The notes: generated by a model not told the origin, from the letters alone. Positions 53,407 through 62,991 are shown, numbered from the stretch's first letter. The stretch is 64,000 bases of DNA from Sphingobacteriales bacterium 16-39-50 (GCA_002257025.1 NCHA01000004.1:122456-186455); one strand, 5' to 3'. A program made the numbers and translations.

Positions 53407-53479
53407 GTAGCTATTTTAACCCAACACCCTAACCGGACTTTTAAATAATGACATTGCCAGGGTCAACTGTGTTATTATA

Positions 53480-54907
53480 TTAATTCCAGCCTCCACCCAA
53501 AGCCTTATAAATATTGACTTTGGCATTCAGCTGCTTCATTTTGATTTCAATTTGCTGCATCCTTGATTCCAGTGCTTCCCTTTGAGTTAACAATACCTCC
53601 ATATAATCTGCCCTCGCAGAATAAAAGAGACTATTTGATATCGTAATCGATTGCGTGAGTATTTCAACTTCCTTCGATTTTGTTTCATAACTCCTAGTAA
53701 AGTTCCCGATCCTTGAAAGCTGGTTTACCACTTCAATATGCGCATTCAAAATAGACCGCTCGTAATTGTAAACAGCCTGTACCTGCTGCAGGTTTGCATT
53801 GAAATAGCTAGCCTTAATTGCATTCTTGTTAATTAATGGTGCAACCATATCCCCTGCTAAATTGTAAAGGATTGATTCAGGTTTAACAAGGTAAGCCGGA
53901 TTGAATGCCTGGAATCCTAGTCCTGCTGTTAGCCTGAAGGATGGATAAAAATTAGCTTTTGCAACCTGCACATCAATTTTTGCAGCAGCTAATTCCAGTT
54001 CAGCCTGGCGTATATCCGGGCGGTTCACCAGGAGTTGCGATGGAATACCACTCTGGATCATATTCAGCGGACTGTTATTAAAGTCTGCTGAATTCCTTGC
54101 AATGTGCTGCGGAAAACGACCGGCTAAAAAGTTGATCCTGTTTTCAGTTTCAATGATCTTTTGCTGAATTTCATACTGCAAATTAATTGTATTGAGCAGT
54201 TGAGCATCAAATCTGTTGACAGCCAACTGGGTAACTTTAGCCGCATCCTTCTGAAGCTTCACCACCTTGAGGGCATTAGTTTGCAATTCGATATTCTGCT
54301 GAATAATAGCCATCAGATTATCGAGTGCCAGTAGTTCATAATACGATTCAGCAATTTCTGCAATAATGTTTGTCACCATAAAGTTTTTCCCTTCAGTAGT
54401 AGACAAATATTTCAGCACTGCAGATTTTTTTGCATTACGCAGTTTATTCCAAACATCCAGCTCCCAGGAGAAGCTAGCACCTGCAAAGAAATCACCTATG
54501 TATTCATGTTCTTTATCGGGGCTATGCTTCCAATCTTCTTCCGAAATACCATCCAAGGTATATTTTCCTGCTTTCTCAAGTCCGGCTCCAACACCCAGAT
54601 TGACAAATGGTAAGTATTCACCTTTTCGGGTCATGATTTCATTCTTAGTCAATTCAATTTCCTGCAAGGTTATATTCAGCTCCTGATTGTTTAGCAAGGC
54701 TGTATCAATAATTGCATGCAGATTAGGATCGCTGAAATAGGCTCTCCACTTAATGCTAGTGGAGTTTAAAGTATCCTGCGATTGATGGTAAGCCTTAGGA
54801 ACGGATTTACTTTCCTCCTTCCCGCTAATAACCGGTACTTTACAGGCACCAAGCCCTACGATACAGAAAAGTAGGATCAGGTATTTAGCTGTTATTATCT
54901 TTTTCAT
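53480..54907 (-). CDS. Outer-membrane efflux lipoprotein, NodT/OMF (TolC-like) family
   Basis: 475 residues with a type II signal peptide (lipobox LGAC, Cys22). Two internally repeated helical hairpin regions follow, typical of outer-membrane factors (NQELNITLQEIELTKNEI..., LVNRPDIRQAELELAAAKIDVQVAKANFYPS). The second segment is the NodT-family hallmark. It forms the outer-membrane channel of the tripartite RND pump. It starts inside the 3' end of the pump gene (23-bp overlap), so it is the third gene of the operon. Confidence 0.93.
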   Translation of the reverse strand: MKKIITAKYLILLFCIVGLGACKVPVISGKEESKSVPKAYHQSQDTLNSTSIKWRAYFSDPNLHAIIDTALLNNQELNITLQEIELTKNEIMTRKGEYLPFVNLGVGAGLEKAGKYTLDGISEEDWKHSPDKEHEYIGDFFAGASFSWELDVWNKLRNAKKSAVLKYLSTTEGKNFMVTNIIAEIAESYYELLALDNLMAIIQQNIELQTNALKVVKLQKDAAKVTQLAVNRFDAQLLNTINLQYEIQQKIIETENRINFLAGRFPQHIARNSADFNNSPLNMIQSGIPSQLLVNRPDIRQAELELAAAKIDVQVAKANFYPSFRLTAGLGFQAFNPAYLVKPESILYNLAGDMVAPLINKNAIKASYFNANLQQVQAVYNYERSILNAHIEVVNQLSRIGNFTRSYETKSKEVEILTQSITISNSLFYSARADYMEVLLTQREALESRMQQIEIKMKQLNAKVNIYKALGGGWN

Positions 54908-57900
54908 TTTTATTTATAAGTCGTTTGATAATTTTTTTGATTCGGTTAGTCAGAGCACTTTCAGATCCGCTTTCTACAAATTGTTCACTCAGCGGATTCT
55001 CATCTTCATCTTTAATGAGATGTCTGCCTTCCTGCATTTTGCCGAAAATGTAGTAAAGACCCGGCACCACAATTACTCCGAAAACAGTACCGAACAACAT
55101 TCCTCCCAAAGCTGATGCACCAATGGTATGATTACCTACTGCACCCGGACCTGTTGCAATAACCAGCGGAATTAAGCCTGCAATAAATGCAAATGAGGTC
55201 ATTAAGATCGGACGGAAACGGGCTCTTGCACCTTCAATTGCAGCTTCCATAACAGTTGCTCCCTTGTTATGTTTCTGAACAGCAAACTCCACGATCAATA
55301 CCGCGTTTTTACCCAGCAAACCAACCAGCATGATAAGTCCTACCTGGGCATACACATCATTTGCTAAACCCATCACTTTTAACAAGAGGAAGGATCCAAA
55401 GATGCCCGGAGGAATAGATAGTAAAACTGCAAGCGGCAGATAAAAGCTTTCATATTGCGCAGCAAGAATCAGATACACAATGAAGAGAACCACAATGAAA
55501 ATGTACAATGCTTCATTCCCTCTTCTTGCTTCGTCGTAGGATAGACCTTCCCAGGCAATGTCATAACCATTTGGCAGCGTTTCTTTTGCTACTTCTTTGA
55601 TTGCCTCAATTGCATCGCCTGAAGAGTAACCCTTCGCTGGCATACCATTGATCAATGATGAGATGTAAAGATTGTAACGTGCAATTTCATTTGGCCCCTG
55701 GGTCTTTTTTATTTTCATAAAAGCAGAGTAAGGAACCATTTCATCACGATTATTTTTAATGAACATGTTCAGAATGTCCGATGGTTGTTTCCTGAACTCC
55801 GGACCAGCCTGAGTGTACACTTTATAATAGTTGTTAAAGCGAATGAAGCCCTGCTCATAGGTACTTCCAATCATGATGTTCAGATTTTCCATCGCTGAAC
55901 CCACTGAAACTCCTTTTTGCACAGCCAGTGCATTATCTACAAATATTTCATACTGCGGATACTTGGCCGAGTAAAAACCAAACAAGCCCTCCAACTCCTT
56001 CCTCTTTTTCAGTGCCGCAAGAAAATCTGCATTCACCCTGTCAAACTCCTGGTAATCCACATCACTACCTTTATCCAGTAATCGAACAGAGAAACCATCT
56101 GAGGTACCATAGCCCGGAACAGCAGGAGGTTCAAAGTATTCGATATTTGCAGGCAGGTCTTTTGTCTTTTCCTCTAACTCTTCTACAATTTCTTTCACCG
56201 AATGTTCACGGTCGGACCAGTCTTTAAGGTTGATCAAACAAGTTCCGGCATTCGAACCCCGGCCTTCTGTAAGAATTTCATACCCTGCAAGTGAAGTAAC
56301 CGACGACACACCTTCAACCTCTTTAGCTAAGTGCTGAAGTTTTCTTGAGATTTCATTTGTCCTTTCAAGGGTAGTTCCCGGAGGGGTTTGAATAATCGCA
56401 TAAACCTGTCCCTGATCTTCACTTGGGATAAAGCCGGCAGGAAGGATTTTGTTTATCCCAGCAATGCCAAATCCAAATGCAATTAAAATTCCATAAGTAA
56501 TAACTCTCCGGTTTACAATAAGGGTAAGAAACCTGGTGTATTTACCCGTAACACGCTCGAAGGATCTGTCAAACCAGTCGATAAACATATTGACAGGTGT
56601 TTTCCGTTTTGGTTTCCCATGTGTATTTTTTAAAAGAATGGCACAAAGCACTGGTGTAAGGGTAAGTGCCACAAAACCTGAAATTACGATAGCCCCTGCC
56701 ATCGTAAGCGAGAACTGACGGTAAAGCACCCCAACTGGTCCGGTCATAAATGCAACCGGAACAAATACCGAAGTCATTACCAGAGTAATGGCAATGATGG
56801 CACCACTGATTTCACCAACAACTTTCTTTACTGCCGGGAATGGCGCGAGATGCTCCTCAGCCATCTTCACATGCACTGCTTCCACAACTACGATCGCGTT
56901 GTCCACCACAATACCAATAGCCAGTACCAACGCAAACAGGGTAATGAGGTTGATACTCAAGCCAAAGTATTGCATGAAAATAAAGGCACCAATCAGGGAT
57001 ACCGGAACAGCAAGAATGGGAATAAGTGTAGAACGCCAGTCACCAAGGAAGACAAATACAACCAAAGCCACTAAAATAAACGCTTCAATTAAAGTATGTA
57101 ATACTTTCTCAATAGAGGCATCTACAAATTTCGAAACGTCATAGTTGATTTCATAATCTATACCTGGAGGGAAATCCTTTTTTAATTCCTCAAGTTTTAT
57201 CTTGATTTCATCGATGACTATACTGGCATTACTGCCGGGATTTTGTTTCAATACCAAAGAAGCCGAAGGGCTACCATCTTTATTGGAATAAATATCAACG
57301 AATTCGCTACCTACTTCAACTTCACCAATATCTTTCAGTTTTAAAATCTCCCCATTCGCGTTCGCCCTGATCACAATGTCCTGATATTGTTCAGGCGTAT
57401 TGTACCAGCCTTTGTAAGTGAAAACGTATTCCTGCGACTGTGCTGTTTTTCCGGAGCTTAGTCCAACCCTGCCGGGACGTGCCAATACACTTTGTTCATC
57501 AATAGCCTCTAAAACTTCTTCGGCAGAAACATTATATGCCCGCATCCTTTCAGGATTTAACCATACCCGAATCGCAAATGAACGGCTACCAATTGCCTGT
57601 GCAAGACCCATCCCCTTAATCCGTTGAAGTTCGGGCAGGATGTAAGTGTTAGCATAGTTGAATAGAAACTTTTCATCAATGCTTTTATCCTTGCTATACA
57701 AGTTTAAATACATCAACATACTGGGTTGTAAGGGAGAAATGATTACACCCTCTCTTTGAACCAATGGAGGAAGGTTGGTCATTACCTGATCCACTCTCGA
57801 TTTTACTCTCACTGCTGCCAGTGTAGGATCAGTACCGGGTTCAAATATCACCTGAAGACTTGCTTCACCGGCACTTGTCGCATCAGAAAGTATGTATTGC

Positions 57901-58124
57901 ATTCCCTGCACACCATTGATCGCACGCTCAAGAATAGTAAGAGTTGATTTTACCAGCACGTCGGCATTAGAGCCTGGAAACTCAATGAAGATATTTACCC
58001 TTGGTGGTGCTATTTCAGGGAATTGTGCTACCGGCGAGGTTTTGATAGCCAGTAATCCCAGGAAGACTATTGCTACAGATAATGCAATAGCAAGAACCGG
58101 TCTTTTTATAAATTTATCAAACAT
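54885..58124 (-). CDS. RND multidrug efflux pump, inner-membrane permease (HAE-1 family)
   Basis: 1079 residues with 12 TM helices and two large periplasmic loops, as in AcrB. The N-terminus FDKFIKRPVLAIALSVAIVFLGLLA and the TM4 motif LVLAIGIVVDNAIVVVEAV, with adjacent acidic residues of the proton relay, mark the HAE-1 group rather than heavy-metal (CzcA) pumps. TM10-11 GLIMLVGLLGKNAVLIVEFA is present. The C-terminal ~55 residues after TM12 are unusually long, charged and basic (RIKKIIKRLINKNEKDNN). It exports hydrophobic or amphiphilic compounds by proton antiport. Confidence 0.96.
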   Translation of the reverse strand: MFDKFIKRPVLAIALSVAIVFLGLLAIKTSPVAQFPEIAPPRVNIFIEFPGSNADVLVKSTLTILERAINGVQGMQYILSDATSAGEASLQVIFEPGTDPTLAAVRVKSRVDQVMTNLPPLVQREGVIISPLQPSMLMYLNLYSKDKSIDEKFLFNYANTYILPELQRIKGMGLAQAIGSRSFAIRVWLNPERMRAYNVSAEEVLEAIDEQSVLARPGRVGLSSGKTAQSQEYVFTYKGWYNTPEQYQDIVIRANANGEILKLKDIGEVEVGSEFVDIYSNKDGSPSASLVLKQNPGSNASIVIDEIKIKLEELKKDFPPGIDYEINYDVSKFVDASIEKVLHTLIEAFILVALVVFVFLGDWRSTLIPILAVPVSLIGAFIFMQYFGLSINLITLFALVLAIGIVVDNAIVVVEAVHVKMAEEHLAPFPAVKKVVGEISGAIIAITLVMTSVFVPVAFMTGPVGVLYRQFSLTMAGAIVISGFVALTLTPVLCAILLKNTHGKPKRKTPVNMFIDWFDRSFERVTGKYTRFLTLIVNRRVITYGILIAFGFGIAGINKILPAGFIPSEDQGQVYAIIQTPPGTTLERTNEISRKLQHLAKEVEGVSSVTSLAGYEILTEGRGSNAGTCLINLKDWSDREHSVKEIVEELEEKTKDLPANIEYFEPPAVPGYGTSDGFSVRLLDKGSDVDYQEFDRVNADFLAALKKRKELEGLFGFYSAKYPQYEIFVDNALAVQKGVSVGSAMENLNIMIGSTYEQGFIRFNNYYKVYTQAGPEFRKQPSDILNMFIKNNRDEMVPYSAFMKIKKTQGPNEIARYNLYISSLINGMPAKGYSSGDAIEAIKEVAKETLPNGYDIAWEGLSYDEARRGNEALYIFIVVLFIVYLILAAQYESFYLPLAVLLSIPPGIFGSFLLLKVMGLANDVYAQVGLIMLVGLLGKNAVLIVEFAVQKHNKGATVMEAAIEGARARFRPILMTSFAFIAGLIPLVIATGPGAVGNHTIGASALGGMLFGTVFGVIVVPGLYYIFGKMQEGRHLIKDEDENPLSEQFVESGSESALTNRIKKIIKRLINKNEKDNNS

Positions 58125-58150
58125 GTTTTTAAATTTTTTTGGTTCCTAAT

Positions 58151-59236
58151 CTATTCAGCATGTAAATTATTGAGCTCACTTAGCTCTTTCGCAAAAGACA
58201 CAAACTCATAATCTATCTTCACGTTATTCTTCACTTTGCCTAAACCTTCTGCAAGAATTTTATCATTTGCATTAAGACCGGTAGCAACCACATAGAGGTG
58301 AGGGAGTTCCTGGGCAATCGTGATTTGTTTTGCCTTCAGCACCTTGTTATTGTCGACTACGTAGACGTACTTTTTATCAAGTACATCGAAAGTTGCCCTT
58401 TGCGGAATGATGATTGCATTTTTGAGATTGATCGGCATGAGTATATTTCCGGTTCCGCCATGACGGAGTATGCCCTTCGGATTAGGGAATGTTGCCCTGA
58501 AAGCAATATTTCCTGTTTCATTATTAAAATCGGCTTCAATGGTCTCTACTACACCCGGAACATCAAACTGTTCATTATTAGCCATTTTGAGGAGTACTTT
58601 TTGTGCACTTTCAGATCTTGCTTTTTTAACATAATCCAGATATTCAGCTTCCGGAACGTTGAAATAAACCCACATCCGGCTATTGTCAGAAAGTGTGGTG
58701 AGCAATTCACCCTCTTCAATCAGACTTCCAATACGTGTTTGAAAGCGGTCCATGATACCATCGAAAGGAGCACGGATCTCAGTGAAGCCTAAATGAGCTT
58801 CTGCCAGAGCCAGCTCAGCCTTTGCTTTGTCGAGTGTGGCTTTTGCAAGGGCCAGCTCATTGGGTGATACCACATTATTGTCGGCCAGGCTTTTGGTATT
58901 TTTATATTCGATCTCCGCAAAATTCATTTCTGCTTTTGCTTTCGCCACTTCAGCCTGGTAAATAAGGGGCATGATCTTGAACATCAGTTGACCCTTCTTT
59001 AAAAATTGGCCCTCGTCAACATAAATTGTTTGAAGAAAGCCCCGTTCCTGGGATCTGATTTCAATATGATTAATAGATTGGATCTGACTTACATACTCCT
59101 TATAAAGGAAAGTATCTCTTTGAACAGGACTGGTCACCATAAACTTAGATTCCATTTCCTTTTTATGCTCCTGGGTTGTGCAGCTTGTATAAATTAATAG
59201 TGATAACAAACAATTGAGAATGAATATCCTCTTCAT
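58151..59236 (-). CDS. RND efflux periplasmic adaptor (membrane fusion protein)
   Basis: 361 residues with a type II signal peptide (LLIYTSC, Cys19). The order is barrel-sandwich/lipoyl half-motif (IRSQERGFLQTIYVDEGQFLKKGQLMFKI), alpha-hairpin (YQAEVAKAKAEMNFAEIEYKN...), second lipoyl half (GFTEIRAPFDGIMDRFQTRIGSLIEEGE), and beta-barrel and membrane-proximal domains. It is the first gene of the adaptor-pump-channel operon, 26 bp upstream of the pump. Confidence 0.94.
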   Translation of the reverse strand: MKRIFILNCLLSLLIYTSCTTQEHKKEMESKFMVTSPVQRDTFLYKEYVSQIQSINHIEIRSQERGFLQTIYVDEGQFLKKGQLMFKIMPLIYQAEVAKAKAEMNFAEIEYKNTKSLADNNVVSPNELALAKATLDKAKAELALAEAHLGFTEIRAPFDGIMDRFQTRIGSLIEEGELLTTLSDNSRMWVYFNVPEAEYLDYVKKARSESAQKVLLKMANNEQFDVPGVVETIEADFNNETGNIAFRATFPNPKGILRHGGTGNILMPINLKNAIIIPQRATFDVLDKKYVYVVDNNKVLKAKQITIAQELPHLYVVATGLNANDKILAEGLGKVKNNVKIDYEFVSFAKELSELNNLHAE

Positions 59237-59347
59237 AATAATTTTGATTTAAGTTAAATAACAAGAAGATCCAGCCAGCGGGCCGGACGAATAGAAAGGT
59301 TTCTGCATGGGATAAGCCGCACAGAAAAAATTTGAGAAATTATTTAA

Positions 59348-59764
59348 CTAAGAGAGAAAGGTGCGCCAGGCGTGGTAAAGTATGAAAAGCGGGACTTTGG
59401 CCTGTTTATGGTTTAAGTTTAAAAACGATAAAAAGGAATCTGAACTGAATGACTTATTGAATCTGGGGTCAAATGAACAGGTCCAGTAGAGTTTATTTTC
59501 ATCTTCTTCCTTATCCTCATTTAGCCAATCCTTATGAGCCCTTTCAAAAGGCAGATGGGACGAGGTATGGATGGTATTGGAAGAAAAATCGGACTGGTGA
59601 ATCGAGCGGGAATGATGAACCCGATTGTCATTGTACTGGGTATCTGGAGTCTGTCCAAAAAAGTAAAAAAGCGCAAGAAAAGCAATTATGCCGTACTTCA
59701 AATTTGTACCCTGGGACAAATAAAAATGACTATAGACCTTTAAAATCTTGCTTTTTGTAAACAT
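59348..59764 (-). CDS. Hypothetical small membrane/secreted protein upstream of the RND operon
   Basis: An open frame from 59800; I prefer the internal ATG at 59764 (138 aa). A hydrophobic segment (KYGIIAFLALFYFFGQ) is followed by a polar, His/Ser/Asp-rich region and a C-terminal SFLSFLNLNHKQAKVPLFILYHAWR. It is on the same strand as the efflux operon, 111 bp upstream, so it may be its first gene. No family was recognised, and an unexpressed frame cannot be excluded. Confidence 0.45.
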   Translation of the reverse strand: MFTKSKILKVYSHFYLSQGTNLKYGIIAFLALFYFFGQTPDTQYNDNRVHHSRSIHQSDFSSNTIHTSSHLPFERAHKDWLNEDKEEDENKLYWTCSFDPRFNKSFSSDSFLSFLNLNHKQAKVPLFILYHAWRTFLS

Positions 59765-59973
59765 TCCTTCGGTGAAAATACAAAAGAATTCTATATCCAA
59801 AAATATTTGTTGGATTTTAGGCTAATGCATGTATTTTTTTTACACAAGGAACTTTTATTGTGAATTATTAACCGATCTATAAGCTAAGCAGATAGTGTAT
59901 AAGACATAATATAGACACATGGATATCTGGTAGTATAAAAACCCATAGTAAACGCACAGTAAACGCACACAAA

Positions 59974-60024
59974 ACACTAGGTAAACACAAGTATATCAAG
60001 GTTTGCCCAGTGTTTACTTAGTGT
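59974..60024. promoter_or_regulatory. Inverted repeat upstream of the DUF6266 gene
   Basis: ACACTAGGTAAACAC (59974-59988) and GTGTTTACTTAGTGT (60010-60024) form a 15-bp inverted repeat with one mismatch and a 21-nt spacer. Just upstream, AGTAAACGCAC is directly duplicated (59947-59968). It lies about 70 bp before the DUF6266 start and could be an operator or transcript hairpin. The GTAAAC core occurs four times. Confidence 0.45.
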
Positions 60025-60094
60025 ATATCTAATGTTAAATTTTAATTTTTCCTGGATTATTCTTATATTCAATACGAACATAAATCATAGCCTT

Positions 60095-60727
60095 ATGGCA
60101 AGATTGATCAATGGCATCAACGGACCCTTCATAGGAAAGGCAGGATCCGTGATTGGTTATACCGTAAATGGAGTAGGGTATATGAAGGGACTTTATAAAA
60201 AAAGGACCAAAAAACCCAAGGAAGGAGAGATCCTTAACCGCAAAAAATTTGCTGCGGCCCATGCCTGGCTCCTACCTCTTTTAGATTTTGTCAGGGTAGG
60301 ATTCAAGGGTTATAATGAACGATTTCAGGGTTTTGCAGCAGCTAAATCATGGCTCATGAAGAATTGCATGCAGGTAATTGATGGGGAAATCCGGATTGAT
60401 CCTGCTCTTGTAAAAATCAGTTCAGGAAATTTACCCCTTCCCGAAAATATACAATGCAGCGTGCAGGAACCGAACACCTTAAGAATTAGCTGGACCCCGG
60501 CAAGAGAAAGAGGCTTTCTGTATGACCAGGCGATGGTATTGGCTTACCAAATGGAAGATGGTCCATACGGTGAAGTTTTGAGCAGTGACAGAACTTCCGG
60601 TGAAGTACTTGTTCCTGTTGACCCCTCGCCTGAGCCCTATCATGTTTACCTGGCTTTTATTGCTGCCGACCGGAGCAGGCAATCAGATAGCGTGTATTTG
60701 GGGGAGTTTTGGGTTGGAGAATCTTAA
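60095..60727 (+). CDS. DUF6266 family protein
   Basis: 210 residues from ATG 60095. The start MARLINGINGPFIGKAGSVIGY is the DUF6266 hallmark, so the longer frame from 60032 is rejected. It continues GVGYMKGLYKKRTKKPKEGEILNRKKFAAAHAWL and ends in a beta-rich half (LRISWTPARERG, PYHVYLAFIAADR) resembling an Ig- or FN3-like domain. There is no signal peptide. Function is unknown; the family is confined mostly to Bacteroidota and often present in several copies per genome. Confidence 0.85.
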   Translation: MARLINGINGPFIGKAGSVIGYTVNGVGYMKGLYKKRTKKPKEGEILNRKKFAAAHAWLLPLLDFVRVGFKGYNERFQGFAAAKSWLMKNCMQVIDGEIRIDPALVKISSGNLPLPENIQCSVQEPNTLRISWTPARERGFLYDQAMVLAYQMEDGPYGEVLSSDRTSGEVLVPVDPSPEPYHVYLAFIAADRSRQSDSVYLGEFWVGES

Positions 60728-60773
60728 GAGGAGCATTTCACAAATCACTGATTTCCATAAAAGCTTTTATTGA

Positions 60774-60800
60774 TTTGTACGGTAAACTTACGTACATTTG
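60774..60800 (+). promoter_or_regulatory. Promoter with overlapping operator-like palindrome for the TA pair
   Basis: TACATTTG (60793-60800) fits the Bacteroidota -7 consensus TAnnTTTG. TTTG at 60774-60777 is a possible -33 box but is closer than ideal (15 nt). The inverted repeat TGTAC-G-GTAA-AC-TTAC-GTACA (60776-60796) covers the promoter, as expected for autorepression by a ribbon-helix-helix antitoxin. Confidence 0.6.
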
Positions 60801-60846
60801 CCATAAGAATTAAAAAAGAATTATTAGAAGAAAATATCGAAATAAA

Positions 60847-61149
60847 ATGGCAACAGTAATTAACGATAGAATAGATGTTCGCATTAGCAAAGAACAAAAG
60901 GAGTTAATTAAGTATGCATCTGAATTAAGCGGATTTAAGAGTCTTTCTGAATTTATAGTCTTTCATATCCAGGCGCAGGCAAACCAAATCATAAAGGATA
61001 GCAATACCATTCTGCATACGATTGAGGATAAAAAGATATTTTTGGAAGCATTAATAAATCCACCGGCTCCCAATGATGCCCTTAAGCAGGCTCGTTTAGA
61101 TTATTTAAAATTTAAGGAGAGCGAACAAAGTGGAAATAGTACTCCTTGA
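60847..61149 (+). CDS. TacA-type (DUF1778) antitoxin
   Basis: 100 residues. The N-terminal ~50 form a ribbon-helix-helix (RIDVRISKEQKELIKYASELSGFKSLSEFIVF) of the DUF1778/TacA family. The C-terminal half (LEALINPPAPNDALKQARLDYLKF) would wrap the toxin. The N-terminal domain should bind the palindrome at 60776-60796 to repress its own operon. It overlaps the GNAT toxin gene by 20 bp. Confidence 0.88.
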   Translation: MATVINDRIDVRISKEQKELIKYASELSGFKSLSEFIVFHIQAQANQIIKDSNTILHTIEDKKIFLEALINPPAPNDALKQARLDYLKFKESEQSGNSTP

Positions 61150-61633
61150 AAAGCAACATAATCGGGAAAGTTTTAACAGCAGTACTCCGCTTTTGGATGA
61201 ATACATCAAAAAGCAAGCCTCACAGGATGTTAAGAGAGACCTATCAGCTTGCTACGTTTTAACTGATAATGAAGGCAAAGTTTTGGCCTATTATACCCTT
61301 TCAAGTAATTCTATCCCACGGGAAGGCTTACCCGAAGAATTGTTGAAAAAACTCAGACTTCCCCCAAGCTACCAAAACCTACCGGCTATCATGTTAGGCA
61401 GACTCGCAGTTGATCAGGAACACAAAGGAAAAGGTTATGGTAAGTTCCTTTTACAGGATGCCTTTGAAAAGTGCCTGCTCGCCTCAGATTCTATCGGAAG
61501 CCTGGCCATTATAGTCGACCCGATAGATGATTCAGCAGTAGCATTTTACAAAAAATACGGTTTTATCAATTTGGAAGGCAGTTCAAGAATGTTTATCCCG
61601 ATGAAAACTATTAGAGAACTTATCAATCCATAG
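61130..61633 (+). CDS. TacT-type GNAT acetyltransferase toxin
   Basis: 167 residues starting at GTG 61130, preceded by AAGGAGA nine bases upstream. It is a GNAT fold with the acetyl-CoA loop Q96-EHKGKGYGKFLL and Y140 in AVAFYKKYGFI as the probable general acid. VDPIDDSAVAFY and MLGRLAVD are typical of TacT/AtaT-like toxins that acetylate aminoacyl-tRNA and stop translation. The overlapping upstream antitoxin supports a type II toxin-antitoxin assignment. Confidence 0.87.
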   Translation: MEIVLLEKQHNRESFNSSTPLLDEYIKKQASQDVKRDLSACYVLTDNEGKVLAYYTLSSNSIPREGLPEELLKKLRLPPSYQNLPAIMLGRLAVDQEHKGKGYGKFLLQDAFEKCLLASDSIGSLAIIVDPIDDSAVAFYKKYGFINLEGSSRMFIPMKTIRELINP

Positions 61634-61773
61634 ATCGTTTTTTCTAAAATTGATTGTTCGATAATGAATGAAGCTTTCGGTTAAAAACCCCAAAAGCCAT
61701 TTTGCCGAGCTTAATTAATTGATTATTATTATAGTATGAAAAATCATCGCCTTTAAAAAACAAAAACAGATAG

Positions 61774-62991
61774 ATGAAAAACATACTATTCCCCTTCTTC
61801 AGAAATGCACTTCTAATCCTATTTTTAAACAGCCTGCCCGGTTCTGCTTTCGCGCAAACGGCAGCTGTAATTGATGCATCTAAGTACAGTAATTTACAAC
61901 AAGCAGTGGATGCTCTTCCGGCCAATGGCGGCATTGTCAGTATTCCTCCGGGAAATTATGAGATAAGCAAGCCACTTCTGCTAAAGACAGAGAATACCCG
62001 TCTGCAGGGATCAGGAGGTTCGACACATCTGATCAATAAAAACACTTCCGGGGAGCCGGCTATTATTGTCGGCTTGGGCAAGGGCCAGTTGTTCAGACTT
62101 GAGTTAAGTGGTTTTCGCATAAGTGGAAACCCTAAGAGCGGGGATGGTATTTACATGGAAAAGGTACAGGAGTTAATGATCACTGACATGACGATCGATC
62201 ATAACGGGGGACATGGAATTAACATGAAAGATTGCACTGAAAATCCGAGGATTGCAAACTGTAATCTGAATTATAATTTAAAAGCAGGTATAAACATTGA
62301 CGGCGGGCATGATATCGTTGTTAGTGGAAATCAGTTCGAAGAAAACCAGGATGCACTGCAGATTAAGGATGGCTTTAACCTGACTATGACAGGGAATAAT
62401 ATTGATGATCATCTGCGGCATGGTATTGTAGTAGAAAACTCCTACGGCTCCATTATTTCAAGTAATATGATCGAAGAGTGCCAGGGGACTGCCATTATCC
62501 TGACGGCACCTGCTACTCCTGCCAATCGTTTTTGTTATGGCATTACCATCAGTGCCAATGTAATTGCACATCATTTAGGTGGTGGTATCGAGTTGAACAA
62601 TGCCTGGGGATGTTCAGTCTCATCAAACACCTTTACCCTGGTTCATAATTTCTCTATTCTCGCCGGGCCAGGTACCGGAGGCATTACGATCAGCGGAAAT
62701 AACTTTAGCAATAGTCGCGGTAAGCTGGGTGCCCGCAATGAGAAAAATCCCTTCACATTTGATGTAGGTTCTGGTGTAATATTAAAGAGTGCAACTGATA
62801 TTACTATCTCGGGCAATTTCTTTGGGAGGCTTACAACTGAGGCCGTTAAAGCCGATGAAAGCAGCAAGGGCATTCTGGTTAGCGGGAATATGATGACCGA
62901 GTTAAACCAGGGTGCTCAGGTAGGTAAAAAAGCGATTAATCTGGGTGGGGCTAAGGATGTTTTGGTGAAGGATAATTTGATTAGGAAGTAG
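61774..62991 (+). CDS. Exported right-handed beta-helix (pectate-lyase-like/NosD-like) repeat protein
   Basis: 405 residues with a signal peptide (FRNALLILFLNSLPGSAFA, cleaved near residue 28). It begins with YSNLQQAVDALPANGGIVSIPPGNYEI, the usual N-terminal cap motif. Then come many ~22-residue coils with repeated (V/I)SGN and ITISGNNF turns up to the C-terminus. Such folds are typical of polysaccharide lyases, epimerases or structural surface proteins. I cannot see a definite catalytic site, so no substrate is assigned. Confidence 0.85.
   Translation: MKNILFPFFRNALLILFLNSLPGSAFAQTAAVIDASKYSNLQQAVDALPANGGIVSIPPGNYEISKPLLLKTENTRLQGSGGSTHLINKNTSGEPAIIVGLGKGQLFRLELSGFRISGNPKSGDGIYMEKVQELMITDMTIDHNGGHGINMKDCTENPRIANCNLNYNLKAGINIDGGHDIVVSGNQFEENQDALQIKDGFNLTMTGNNIDDHLRHGIVVENSYGSIISSNMIEECQGTAIILTAPATPANRFCYGITISANVIAHHLGGGIELNNAWGCSVSSNTFTLVHNFSILAGPGTGGITISGNNFSNSRGKLGARNEKNPFTFDVGSGVILKSATDITISGNFFGRLTTEAVKADESSKGILVSGNMMTELNQGAQVGKKAINLGGAKDVLVKDNLIRK

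Larger units (their letters stand above)
52838..53479. other. Repeat-rich intergenic region
   Basis: No gene in 642 bp. It holds a low-complexity GGAAATGGG tract with the 16-bp palindrome CCCGATAGCTATCGGG (52955-52970), a hairpin terminator at 53012-53055, family-2 modules (TGACCCTGAAGGGCAA near 53125; ATTATTTAA/TTAAATAATGACATTGCC pairs to 53470), and four short hairpins between 53161 and 53406. Confidence 0.7.

Noticed and set aside
61644..61934. 96-codon minus-strand frame over the start of the beta-helix gene.
   Set aside because: It is antisense to a clear signal peptide and cap motif and has no family likeness.
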